From positions 1 through 60,685 of the forward strand of contig CADCUB010000151.1 of NCBI GenBank assembly GCA_902805775.1: a DNA stretch of 60,685 nt, in the 5' to 3' direction. The stretch is from an uncultured Frankineae bacterium. Its GTDB lineage: Bacteria > Actinomycetota > Actinomycetes > Mycobacteriales > SCTD01. The notes below the pieces were generated by a model, which ran no database searches, was not told where the DNA came from, and saw nothing but the letters and a program-made list of their open reading frames with translations. Positions within the stretch are counted from its first letter, which is position 1. The number at the start of each line of letters is the position of its first letter. The position numbers and the translations under genes are program-made. This document shows, one piece after another, positions 8,942 through 16,300 of the stretch.

Positions 8942-9342
8942 AGGCCGCAGGCCTCGACCGCCGCCGCGCACGCGGCCTCGTCCTGGTCGCCCGTGCCGCC
9001 GCTGCCGCCGAGCCCACCCACCAGGACGCCGTCGCGGTAGACCGGGACCGCCCCGGTCTGGGGGGTGAAGCGGCCGTGGGTCATCGCCGTGATGGCCGTG
9101 GCGAAGTTCGGCATGGGCGACATCTTGTCCTTCTGCGCCGCGCTCGGGACGCCGTACGCCGCCGAGGTCCAGGCCTTGCCCTGGGCGACGTCGGAGGTGA
9201 CCCAGGGAGCGCCGTCCATGCGGGCGAGCGCGAGCAGGTGGCCGCCGGGGTCCATCACGGCGAAGGCCATCGGGACGCCGATCTGCGTCGAGGCGGTGCG
9301 GGCGGCGTCGAGCAGGCGGAGAGCGTCGTCGAGGGTCAGCAC
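8926..9342 (-). CDS. GlcG/HbpS-family haem-binding-like protein
   Basis: 138-residue single-domain protein of the GlcG/HbpS type (Haem_degrading fold). It begins LTLDDALRLLDAARTASTQI and contains FAVMDPGGHLLALARMDGA, the PQTGAVPVYRDGVLVGGLG loop and the late GDQDEAACAAAVEA helix. E. coli glcG lies in the glcDEFGB glycolate operon. Here too it is beside glycolate genes, which supports a shared though undefined role. The start GTG 9342 follows GGGAAGGTGG. A palindrome lies 34 bases upstream. The tail and stop lie in a tandem repeat, so the last residues may vary between strains. Confidence 0.85.
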   Translation of the reverse strand: MLTLDDALRLLDAARTASTQIGVPMAFAVMDPGGHLLALARMDGAPWVTSDVAQGKAWTSAAYGVPSAAQKDKMSPMPNFATAITAMTHGRFTPQTGAVPVYRDGVLVGGLGGSGGTGDQDEAACAAAVEACGLSTTA

Positions 9343-9375
9343 CGCGCCACCTTCCCACGGGCGGAGCTCCGTTCC

Positions 9376-9391
9376 GGAGTTGCACAACTCC
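9376..9391. promoter_or_regulatory. Palindrome upstream of the glcG-like gene
   Basis: Perfect inverted repeat GGAGTTG-ca-CAACTCC, 34 bases upstream of the glcG-like GTG and 83 bases from the divergent membrane-protein start. Size and placement suit an operator for a dimeric regulator. Its sequence is unlike the IclR palindrome at 6556-6573, so a different regulator is likely. Confidence 0.45.
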
Positions 9392-9474
9392 TGACGCGAT
9401 CCGGGTGTGGCAACGGTCACGACCGGGCACAGGCGCGACATCGGCCCCTGCCCTGGCCATCGAGGAGACCCGCC

Positions 9475-10254
9475 ATGACCCAGACCCTGTCGTCGCACAG
9501 CACCGCCGCTCCTGCCGCACCCGAAGACCACGCCGCACCGGACGTCCCCGCCTCGGCTGCTCCTGCAGCCGCCGCTCCTGAGCACGACGGCACTGCCGCG
9601 TCGTACGACACCGCCGCGTCGCCGGGTCCGGCTGCCGCCGTCCGCCGCGACCTGCCGCTGGCCCGGCGACCCCGGCGTGCGCTCGTCGTCCGCGAGCCGT
9701 CCCCGCGGGTCGCCGCCCGCCGGCTGCGGCGCACCGCCCCCCGGACCACCGCCCGCACGTGGCGCAAGCAGGGCCTGCCGGGACCGGCCACCGCGACCGC
9801 GTACGCCACCCTGCCCGAGGTCCTGTTCGGCGCCGTGGTCGTCGGGCTGCTGTTCGTCCCGGTCGTCGTGTGGACGCAGGCCGCGACCGGCGCCTTCGTC
9901 GCCCTCGGCGCGGCGCTCCTGGGCGTCGCCTACCTCGCGTGGGCCCGCCGGGTCGTGGTCGGCGAGGACTTCGTCGCCGTCCGCCAGCTCGGCCGCTACC
10001 ACGTCGCCTCGGCCGACCACGTCCGCCACCTCGAGCTGCGCGCGATGCAGCGGGGCGCCCTGTGCCTGCACACCAACGACGGTCGCAGCATGCTCCTGCG
10101 CCGGGTCGAGCTCGAGCAGCCCGGGATCTCCGAGGCGCTGCGCGACCTCGCCGACTGCGGCAGCAGCACGCGCGACAGCCGGGTGTGCGCCGCCCTGAGC
10201 CTGCAGGAGGACACCGACCGGCTGCTCGACCGCTACCTGCCCACCGCCGCCTGA
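9475..10254 (+). CDS. Membrane protein with Ala/Pro-rich N-terminus and PH-like tail, unknown function
   Basis: 259 residues. The first 60 are Ala/Pro-rich and disordered, followed by a strongly basic region (residues 60-105) and two membrane helices (LFGAVVVGLLFVPVVVW and GAFVALGAALLGVAYLAW). The soluble C-terminus begins VVVGEDFVAVRQLGRYHVAS and looks like the compact beta-rich PH-like domains found after membrane hairpins in actinobacteria. ATG 9475 has a GAGGAG ribosome site. It is transcribed alone, divergent from the glcG-like gene, and followed by a hairpin terminator. No specific function can be assigned. Confidence 0.75.
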   Translation: MTQTLSSHSTAAPAAPEDHAAPDVPASAAPAAAAPEHDGTAASYDTAASPGPAAAVRRDLPLARRPRRALVVREPSPRVAARRLRRTAPRTTARTWRKQGLPGPATATAYATLPEVLFGAVVVGLLFVPVVVWTQAATGAFVALGAALLGVAYLAWARRVVVGEDFVAVRQLGRYHVASADHVRHLELRAMQRGALCLHTNDGRSMLLRRVELEQPGISEALRDLADCGSSTRDSRVCAALSLQEDTDRLLDRYLPTAA

Positions 10255-10301
10255 CCGGACGGTCGGCCGTCCCACCCGGGACACCGGCCGCTCGACGCGC
10301 C

Positions 10302-10332
10302 CCGAGGTCGGGCTCCTCCGCCCCGACCTCGG
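10302..10332 (+). terminator. Hairpin after the membrane-protein gene
   Basis: Perfect 11-bp stem CCGAGGTCGGG / CCCGACCTCGG around a 9-base loop, about 48 bases after the stop codon. There is no T-tract, as is usual for high-GC actinobacterial terminators. Confidence 0.55.
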
Positions 10333-10356
10333 TGACGTCCGCGGCTGTCCCACGGC

Positions 10357-10435
10357 GCACACGAGCTGATCCACTGGAGTGCCCGCACACCCGGCCCGAG
10401 CGGGTGGCCGGTGCCGCGTGGATCAGCTCGTGTGC
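10357..10435. repeat. 79-bp intergenic element with 18-bp terminal inverted repeats (copy 1)
   Basis: GCACACGAGCTGATCCAC (10357-10374) and its exact reverse complement (10418-10435) flank a 43-base GC-rich centre. A second element of identical total length with the same 15-bp termini but a different centre lies at 44858-44936. This copy sits between the terminator of the membrane-protein gene and the leuS promoter. Confidence 0.8.
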
Positions 10436-10475
10436 CGTCGTGCCGCACGCCCACAACGCGCTCGACGCGCCGCGA

Positions 10476-10481
10476 TAGGAT
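10476..10481 (+). promoter_or_regulatory. -10 box for the leuS leader transcript
   Basis: TAGGAT, a consensus actinobacterial -10 hexamer, ends 6 bases before the ATG of the leader peptide at 10488. Transcription would therefore start at or next to that ATG. No clear -35 box is visible. Confidence 0.55.
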
Positions 10482-10487
10482 CGCGGC

Positions 10488-10520
10488 ATGCAGGAGCTGC
10501 TGCTCGCCGAGCCGCGCTGA
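10488..10520 (+). CDS. Leucine-rich leader peptide of leuS (10 codons)
   Basis: Reads [10 protein letters not shown] and stops at TGA 10518-10520. Three consecutive leucine codons (CTG CTG CTC) are the expected sensor of charged tRNA-Leu. There is no ribosome site, but the ATG coincides with the predicted transcription start, so translation is probably leaderless. The stop is followed 21 bases later by the attenuator stem. Comparative work has predicted classical attenuators before leuS in some Streptomyces, so the arrangement has a precedent. The exact pairing alternatives were not modelled. Confidence 0.65.
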   Translation: MQELLLAEPR

Positions 10521-10541
10521 CGTCACCGACGTCCGCGCGGC

Positions 10542-10575
10542 GCCCTCGTGATCTCACGAGGGCTCTTCTGTGTCC
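10542..10575 (+). terminator. Attenuator terminator in the leuS leader
   Basis: Perfect 10-bp stem GCCCTCGTGA / TCACGAGGGC (10542-10551 and 10554-10563), with the tip opening to a small loop, followed by pyrimidine-rich TCTTCTGTGTCC. It ends about 25 bases before the leuS start. It lies between the Leu leader peptide and leuS, as expected for ribosome-mediated attenuation. Confidence 0.7.
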
Positions 10576-10600
10576 GGGGCAGTTGCAGGAGGAGAGCGCG

Positions 10601-13132
10601 ATGACCGAGGCCATGACCCACCCCGCGACCGACCCCGCGACCGGGGCGGTGCCGACGGAGCGTGCGGCGTACGACCCGCACGCCGTCCAGGACCGCTGGC
10701 TGCCGGTGTGGGACCGCCTCGACCTGTACCGCGCCGGCCGGCGGGAGGGCGCTCCCAAGAAGTACGTGCTCGACATGTTCCCGTACCCCAGCGGCGACCT
10801 GCACATGGGCCACGCCGAGGCGTACGGGCTGTGCGACGTGCTGGCGCGCTACTGGATGCGCCGCGGCTTCGACGTGCTGCACCCGATCGGCTGGGACTCC
10901 TTCGGGCTGCCCGCCGAGAACGCCGCCATCAAGCGCGACGAGCACCCGGCGACCTACACGTACGCCAACGTCGAGACGCAGGCCGAGTCGTTCCGCCGCT
11001 ACGCGATCAGCTTCGACTGGACGCGCCGGCTGCACACCAGCGACCCGGACTACTACCGCTGGACGCAGTGGCTGTTCCTGCGCTTCCGCGAGCGGGGGCT
11101 GGCGTACCGCAAGTCGTCCGCCGTCAACTGGTGCCCCAACGACCAGACGGTGCTGGCCAACGAGCAGGTCGTGCAGGGCGCCTGCGAGCGCTGCGGCGCG
11201 CAGGTGACCAAGCGCGAGCTGACGCAGTGGTTCTTCAAGGTCACCGACTACGCCGACCGGCTGCTGGACGACATGGAGTCGCTGCGCGACACCTGGCCGC
11301 AGCGCGTGCTGACGATGCAGCGGAACTGGATCGGGCGCTCGCAGGGGGCGCACGTCGGCTTCCGCGTACGCCTCGGCGGAGCCGGTCGAGAAGATGACAG
11401 CCGGGACATCACCGTCTTCACGACCCGGCCCGACACGCTGTACGGCGCGACCTTCTTCGTGGTGGCCGCCGACGCGCCGCTGGCGCTGGAGCTGTGCGCG
11501 CCCGACCGCCGGGAGGCGCTGGAGGCCTACCGCGACGAGGTCAGCACGCTGTCCGACATCGACCGCCAGTCGACCGACCGGCCCAAGACCGGGGTCGACC
11601 TGGGGGTCACCGCGCTCAACCCGGTGACCGGCGAGCAGATCCCCGTGTACGCCGCCGACTACGTGCTGGCCGACTACGGCACCGGCGCGATCATGGCCGT
11701 GCCGGCGCACGACCAGCGCGACCTGGACTTCGCCCGCGCCTTCGGGCTGCCGGTGCGCGTGGTCGTCGACACCGGTCAGCCGGACCCGGCCGACACGGGG
11801 ATCGCCACCGCCGGCGACGGCGTGCTGGTCAACAGCGGGCCCTACGACGGGCTGCGCAAGGACGAGGCGATCGAGCGCATCGTCGCCGACCTGGAGGCCC
11901 GCGGCGGCGGCAGGGGCGCGATCAACTACCGGCTGCGCGACTGGCTGCTGTCGCGCCAGCGCTTCTGGGGCACGCCGATCCCGATCGTGCACTGCCCGGC
12001 GTGCGGCGAGGTGGCGGTCCCGGACGACCAGCTGCCCGTCCGGCTGCCGGACCTGCGTGGGGCGGCCCTGAAGCCGGCCGGCACGTCGCCGCTGGGAGCG
12101 GCCGAGGACTGGGTGGCGACGACCTGCCCGTCCTGCGGCGGGCCGGCCACGCGCGACACCGACACCATGGACACCTTCGTCGACTCGTCCTGGTACTACC
12201 TGCGCTACTGCTCGCCGGACTACGAGGACGGGCCGTTCGACCCCGCTGCGGTGCGGGAGTGGATGCCGGTCGCGCAGTACGTCGGGGGCGTCGAGCACGC
12301 GATCCTGCACCTGCTGTACAGCCGCTTCTTCATGAAGGTGCTGCACGACATGGGCATGGTCGACCCGGTCGAGCCCTTCGCGGCGCTGATGAACCAGGGC
12401 CAGGTGATCAACCAGGGCAAGTCGATGAGCAAGTCGCTGGGCAACGGCGTCGACCTGGGTGCCGAGCTGTCGGCGTACGGCGTCGACGCGGTGCGCCTGA
12501 CCGTGGTCTTCGCCGGGCCGCCGGAGGACGACATCGACTGGGCCGACGTGTCGCCCGCCGGGTCCGTGAAGTACCTGGCCCGGGTCGCGCGCCTGGCCGA
12601 GGACGTCGCGGCGCTCCCGGGGTCCTCGCGCGACCTGGCCGTGGACCGGGCGGTGGCCCGGGCCGTCGACGAGGTGACGCGTGCGACGGAGGCTCAGCGC
12701 CTGAACGTCGCGGTGGCCCGGCTGATGGAGCTGACCAACGCCCTGCGGCGAGGGGTCGACGCGGGTGCGCCGGCGGCGGCGTCGCTGCGGGACGGCGCCG
12801 AGGCGCTGGCGGTGATGCTGGGCTGCTGGGCGCCGTACACCGCCGAGGAGGCGTGGTCGCGCCTGGGCCACGACGTCGACGCCGGCGACTCGGTCCACGA
12901 CACGACCTGGCCGACCGCCGACCCGGCGCTGCTGGTGCAGGAGTCGGTGACCTGCGTCGTGCAGGTGCAGGGCAAGGTCCGCGAGCGGCTCGAGGTCGCG
13001 CCCGACATCGGCGAGGACGACCTGCGCGCGCGAGCGCTGGCGTCCGAGGGCGTGGTCAAGGCGCTGGCGGGCCGCGAGGTCCGCACGGTGGTCGTGCGCG
13101 CGCCCAAGCTGGTCAACGTGGTGCCCGTCTGA
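10601..13132 (+). CDS. leuS: Leucyl-tRNA synthetase
   Basis: Charges tRNA-Leu with leucine in the cytoplasm. The class I signatures are present: HIGH as HMGH at residues 68-71 ([18 protein letters not shown]) and KMSKS as KSMSKS at 607-612. The inserted editing domain and the [29 protein letters not shown] and C-terminal anticodon-binding segments are recognisable. At 843 residues it has normal length. ATG 10601 has a strong AGGAGG-like ribosome site. Its leader encodes a leucine-rich peptide and a terminator hairpin, so expression should rise when leucyl-tRNA is scarce. Confidence 0.96.
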   Translation: MTEAMTHPATDPATGAVPTERAAYDPHAVQDRWLPVWDRLDLYRAGRREGAPKKYVLDMFPYPSGDLHMGHAEAYGLCDVLARYWMRRGFDVLHPIGWDSFGLPAENAAIKRDEHPATYTYANVETQAESFRRYAISFDWTRRLHTSDPDYYRWTQWLFLRFRERGLAYRKSSAVNWCPNDQTVLANEQVVQGACERCGAQVTKRELTQWFFKVTDYADRLLDDMESLRDTWPQRVLTMQRNWIGRSQGAHVGFRVRLGGAGREDDSRDITVFTTRPDTLYGATFFVVAADAPLALELCAPDRREALEAYRDEVSTLSDIDRQSTDRPKTGVDLGVTALNPVTGEQIPVYAADYVLADYGTGAIMAVPAHDQRDLDFARAFGLPVRVVVDTGQPDPADTGIATAGDGVLVNSGPYDGLRKDEAIERIVADLEARGGGRGAINYRLRDWLLSRQRFWGTPIPIVHCPACGEVAVPDDQLPVRLPDLRGAALKPAGTSPLGAAEDWVATTCPSCGGPATRDTDTMDTFVDSSWYYLRYCSPDYEDGPFDPAAVREWMPVAQYVGGVEHAILHLLYSRFFMKVLHDMGMVDPVEPFAALMNQGQVINQGKSMSKSLGNGVDLGAELSAYGVDAVRLTVVFAGPPEDDIDWADVSPAGSVKYLARVARLAEDVAALPGSSRDLAVDRAVARAVDEVTRATEAQRLNVAVARLMELTNALRRGVDAGAPAAASLRDGAEALAVMLGCWAPYTAEEAWSRLGHDVDAGDSVHDTTWPTADPALLVQESVTCVVQVQGKVRERLEVAPDIGEDDLRARALASEGVVKALAGREVRTVVVRAPKLVNVVPV

Positions 13133-13178
13133 CGGTCGGCCCTTGCCTCACGGGCCTCTGGGGACGACGCTCTCCGGC

Positions 13179-14018
13179 ATGCCGCCGCCCCCCGGACCTG
13201 CGTCCTCCGTCGAGGAGACTCCGTCGTCGACCGCGAAGGTGTCGAACAAGTACTACGAGAAGGAGCTCGCCCGGCTCCAGGTCGAGCTCGTCAAGCAGCA
13301 GGAGCACATCCGCGCGCAGGGGCTGAAGGTCGTGGTGATCTTCGAAGGGCGCGACGCCGCGGGCAAGGGCGGCGCGATCCAGCGCATCACCGAGAGCCTC
13401 AACCCGCGCGCTGCCCGGGTCGTCGCGCTCGCCGCCCCGACCGAGCGCGAGAAGACGCAGTGGTACTTCCAGCGCTACGTCACCCACCTGCCGGCGGCCG
13501 GCGAGATGGTCCTGTTCGACCGCTCCTGGTACAACCGCGCCGGCGTGGAGCGGGTGATGGGCTTCGCGACCGAGCAGGAGCATGCGGAGTTCCTGCGCTC
13601 GTGCCCGGAGTTCGAGCGCCAGCTGGTGCGCAGCGGCATCACGGTGGTCAAGTACTGGTTCTCGGTCAGCGACGCCGAGCAGGAACGCCGCTTCCAGAAG
13701 CGCCTCGCCGACCCGACCAAGCGCTGGAAGCTGAGCCCGATGGACCTCGAGGCGCGCAACCGGTGGGTCGACTTCTCCCGCGCCAAGGACGAGATGTTCG
13801 CCGCCACCGACATCCCCGAGGCGCCGTGGTGGGTCGTCGAGGCGGAGGTCAAGAAGCGGGCCCGGCTCAACGTGATGACGCACCTGCTCGGCCGGGTTCC
13901 CTACGAGGACCTCACCCCGAGCGCCCCGGTGCTGCCGCCGCGGCCGGAGGTCACCGACGACTACGTGCGTCCGCCGAAGGACAGCCAGCACCTCGTGCCC
14001 GACGTGGTCCCCGCCTGA
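13179..14018 (+). CDS. ppk2: Polyphosphate kinase 2 (PPK2) family protein
   Basis: Transfers phosphate between polyphosphate and nucleotides, usually making ADP/GDP into triphosphates. Walker A GRDAAGKGG is at residues 57-65, the Walker B-like LFDRSWYNR at 112-120, and a basic lid segment RRFQKRLADPTKRWKLSP follows, all typical of class I PPK2. Length 279 is normal for a single-domain enzyme. The start is ATG 13179; TTG 13143 is in frame but less likely. It follows leuS by 46 bases and may be read through from it. Whether AMP or ADP is preferred cannot be told. Confidence 0.9.
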   Translation: MPPPPGPASSVEETPSSTAKVSNKYYEKELARLQVELVKQQEHIRAQGLKVVVIFEGRDAAGKGGAIQRITESLNPRAARVVALAAPTEREKTQWYFQRYVTHLPAAGEMVLFDRSWYNRAGVERVMGFATEQEHAEFLRSCPEFERQLVRSGITVVKYWFSVSDAEQERRFQKRLADPTKRWKLSPMDLEARNRWVDFSRAKDEMFAATDIPEAPWWVVEAEVKKRARLNVMTHLLGRVPYEDLTPSAPVLPPRPEVTDDYVRPPKDSQHLVPDVVPA

Positions 14019-14022
14019 CCGC

Positions 14023-14053
14023 TTGACCCTGACGCAGCGTCAGGCCACATCGT
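14023..14053 (+). promoter_or_regulatory. MerR-type promoter and operator of the TipA-like gene
   Basis: TTGACC (14023-14028) and a weak -10 (CATCGT, 14048-14053) are 19 bases apart. The spacer contains a perfect palindrome CCTGACGC-a-GCGTCAGG (14028-14044). An overlong spacer filled by a dyad is the hallmark of promoters activated by MerR-family DNA twisting. The regulator gene starts 20 bases downstream, so autoregulation is likely. Confidence 0.7.
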
Positions 14054-14072
14054 CCTGTCGCAGGAGGTGGCC

Positions 14073-14822
14073 GTGAACGTCGGACAGGTCGCTGCGGCGG
14101 CTGGGGTCTCGGTGCGCACGCTGCACCACTGGGACGCCGTCGGCCTGCTCGTCCCGAGCGGGCGCACCGCGGCGGGCTACCGGGCGTACGCCCCGGCGGA
14201 CCTCGAGCGGCTGCAGCAGGTGCTGACCTACCGCGAGCTCGGGTTCTCGCTGGACGACGTGCGGCGGCTGCTCGACGACCCCGCGGTCGACGCCCTCGAC
14301 CACCTCCGCCGGCAGCAGGAGCTGCTGGCCGACCGCATCGCGCGGCTGCAGTCCGTGGCCGCGCTGGTGTCACGAGCCGTGGAGGCGAGGAGCATGGGGA
14401 TCGAGCTGGACCCGCACGAGCTGCGGGAGGTGTTCGGGGACGAGGACCCGACGCAGCACGCCGAGGAGGCGCGGGAGCGCTGGGGCGACACCGACGCGTA
14501 CGTGCAGTCGCACGCCCGGACGTCGTCGTACAGCAAGGCGGACTGGCTGGAGGTGAAGGCCGAGGGCGAGGACGTCGAGCGGCGCTTCGCCGAGGCGCTG
14601 TCTGTCGGGCTGCCGGCGGACGACCCGGCCGTCACGGCGATCGCGGAGGACCACCGGCAGCACATCAGCCGGCGGTTCTACGACTGCAGCCCGCAGATGC
14701 ACGCCTGCCTCGCGGACATGTACGTCGCGGACGAGCGCTTCGCCGCGCACTACGACCGTCGGGCGGCGGGGCTGGCGCAGTACGTGCACGACGCGGTGAA
14801 GGCCAACGCCGACGCTCGTTAG
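14073..14822 (+). CDS. MerR-family regulator with C-terminal TipAS domain
   Basis: N-terminal MerR winged helix (VGQVAAAAGVSVRTLHHWDA, then GYRAYAPADLERLQQVLTYR), a coiled-coil dimer helix around residues 75-105, and a C-terminal TipAS-type antibiotic-recognition domain from about residue 125 (SYSKADWLEVKAEGEDV, HISRRFYDCSPQMHACLADM). TipA homologues bind thiopeptides or other amphipathic drugs and activate their own promoter. The ribosome site AGGAGG (14062-14067) fits GTG 14073 best; GTG 14067 overlaps it. No transporter or resistance gene lies next to it, so its target may be only itself or distant genes. Confidence 0.88.
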   Translation: MNVGQVAAAAGVSVRTLHHWDAVGLLVPSGRTAAGYRAYAPADLERLQQVLTYRELGFSLDDVRRLLDDPAVDALDHLRRQQELLADRIARLQSVAALVSRAVEARSMGIELDPHELREVFGDEDPTQHAEEARERWGDTDAYVQSHARTSSYSKADWLEVKAEGEDVERRFAEALSVGLPADDPAVTAIAEDHRQHISRRFYDCSPQMHACLADMYVADERFAAHYDRRAAGLAQYVHDAVKANADAR

Positions 14823-14859
14823 CGGCGGCGGCGACGCGGGCTCACTACCCTGCGGTCCC

Positions 14860-15702
14860 ATGGGCGTCGCCGTGGTCACCGACAGCACGGCGTACCTCCC
14901 GCCGGGGATGGCCGACGCGCACGGCATCTCCGAGGTCCCGCTGCACGTCGTCCTGGGCAGCCGCACCGGGATCGAGGGGCTGGAGGTCTCCCCGGGCGAC
15001 GTCGCCTCGGCGCTGGCCGAGCGCCGCCTGCGGGTCTCGACGTCACGGCCGACGCCGGCGGAGTTCGCCGCCTGCTACCGCGGGCTGGGCCGCCGTCAGG
15101 TCGTGTCGGTGCACCTGTCGGCCGAGCTCTCCGGCACCTACGACGCGGCGGTGCTCGCGGCCGGTGAGGTCGCCGCCGACGGCGTGGAGGTGACGGTCGT
15201 CGACAGCCGGATGCTCGCGATGGGCCTCGGCTTCGCGGTCGTCGCCGCGGCGCAGGCGGCCGACGCGGGCGGCGACGTGCCGGCGGTCGTGGAGGCGGCT
15301 GTGCGCACCGCGGCCGCCACGGACGTCATCTTCTACGTGGACACGCTGGAGCACCTGCGGCGCGGTGGCCGCATCGGCGCCGCGGCGGCCCTGGTCGGGA
15401 CGGCGCTGGCCGTCAAGCCGCTGCTGCACGTCGCCGACGGCCGGATCGCGCCGCTGGAGAAGGTGCGGACCGCGTCCAAGGCGCTGGCCCGCCTGGAGGA
15501 CCTCGTCGTCGCCCGTGCCGGGGACGGCCCGGTGGAGGCCGCTGTGCACCACCTCGCCGCTCGCGACAAGGGCGAGCTGCTGGCGGAGCGGCTGCGGGCG
15601 CGCCTGCCACGGCTGGAGTCGCTGCACGTGTCGGAGGTCGGTGCGGTCGTCGGCGCGCACGTCGGCCCCGGCCTGCTCGGGGTGGTCGTCTCCCGGCGAT
15701 GA
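14860..15702 (+). CDS. DegV-family fatty-acid-binding protein
   Basis: 280 residues of the DegV fold: VAVVTDSTAYLPPGMA at the start, VSTSRPTPAEF, HLSAELSGTYDAA, the VVDSRMLAMGLGF segment and DTLEHLRRGGRIGAAAALVG. DegV proteins bind single fatty acids, and some (FakB) present them to a fatty-acid kinase FakA. No fakA is nearby. A TACCCT -10 box (14846-14851) ends 8 bases before the ATG, suggesting a leaderless message. It overlaps the following plsY by 4 bases, which links it to phospholipid synthesis. Confidence 0.9.
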   Translation: MGVAVVTDSTAYLPPGMADAHGISEVPLHVVLGSRTGIEGLEVSPGDVASALAERRLRVSTSRPTPAEFAACYRGLGRRQVVSVHLSAELSGTYDAAVLAAGEVAADGVEVTVVDSRMLAMGLGFAVVAAAQAADAGGDVPAVVEAAVRTAAATDVIFYVDTLEHLRRGGRIGAAAALVGTALAVKPLLHVADGRIAPLEKVRTASKALARLEDLVVARAGDGPVEAAVHHLAARDKGELLAERLRARLPRLESLHVSEVGAVVGAHVGPGLLGVVVSRR

Positions 15703-16262
15703 CCCTCCTGCTGGCCGCTGCCGTCGTCGGCTACCTCGTCGGTGCGCTCTCCCCGGCGACCGTCGTCGCCCGACGCGGGGGAGTCGACCTGCGCGGCGTG
15801 GGATCGGGCAACCCCGGAGCGGCCAACGTCGGACGCGCGCTCGGACGGCGTACGGGGGTCGTCGTGGCGGTGCTCGACGTCCTCAAGGGCGCCGTGCCCG
15901 CTGCCGGCTTCGGCGCCGTCGACCACCGGGCCGGGCTGCTCGCCGGGTTCGCCGCCGTGCTCGGCCACGTCAGCTCGCCGCTGCTGCGGGGCCGGGGCGG
16001 CAGGGGCGTCGCCACAGCGGCCGGTGCGGTGCTGGGCGCGCACCCGTTGTGGGCGCCGGTGGCGCTGGTCGCCTGGCTGGGAGTGCTGGCCGCCTCCCGC
16101 TGGATCGCGCTCGCCTCCATGGCCGCGGCGGTGTCCGTGCTGGTGGTCGCGCTGGTCCTGGAGCAGGACCGCTGGTGGGCCCTCGGCCTGGCCGTCGTCG
16201 TCGTGGGGCGGCACCTGCCGAACGTCCGCCGCCGGCTGGCCGCCCGGCGCGAGGGCAGCTGA
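15699..16262 (+). CDS. plsY: Acyl-phosphate:glycerol-3-phosphate acyltransferase PlsY
   Basis: Integral membrane acyltransferase making lysophosphatidic acid, the first step of phospholipid synthesis. The three short family motifs are visible: GALSPATVVAR near the N-terminus, GSGNPGAANVGRALG, and GHVSSPLLRGRGGRGVAT. Five or so hydrophobic segments fit the known fold. Length 187 is slightly short but normal. It overlaps degV by the ATGA sequence, so the two are translationally coupled. The pairing suggests that the DegV protein handles fatty acids used here. Confidence 0.88.
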   Translation: MTLLLAAAVVGYLVGALSPATVVARRGGVDLRGVGSGNPGAANVGRALGRRTGVVVAVLDVLKGAVPAAGFGAVDHRAGLLAGFAAVLGHVSSPLLRGRGGRGVATAAGAVLGAHPLWAPVALVAWLGVLAASRWIALASMAAAVSVLVVALVLEQDRWWALGLAVVVVGRHLPNVRRRLAARREGS

Positions 16263-16300
16263 CCGGGCGGTAGCGGGCTGCCGGGCAGGTGGTCGCCACG

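Noticed and set aside
10357-10435. Inverted-repeat element as a tRNA gene
   Set aside because: Length is close to a tRNA, but there is no D- or T-loop consensus and the arms are a single 18-bp stem.
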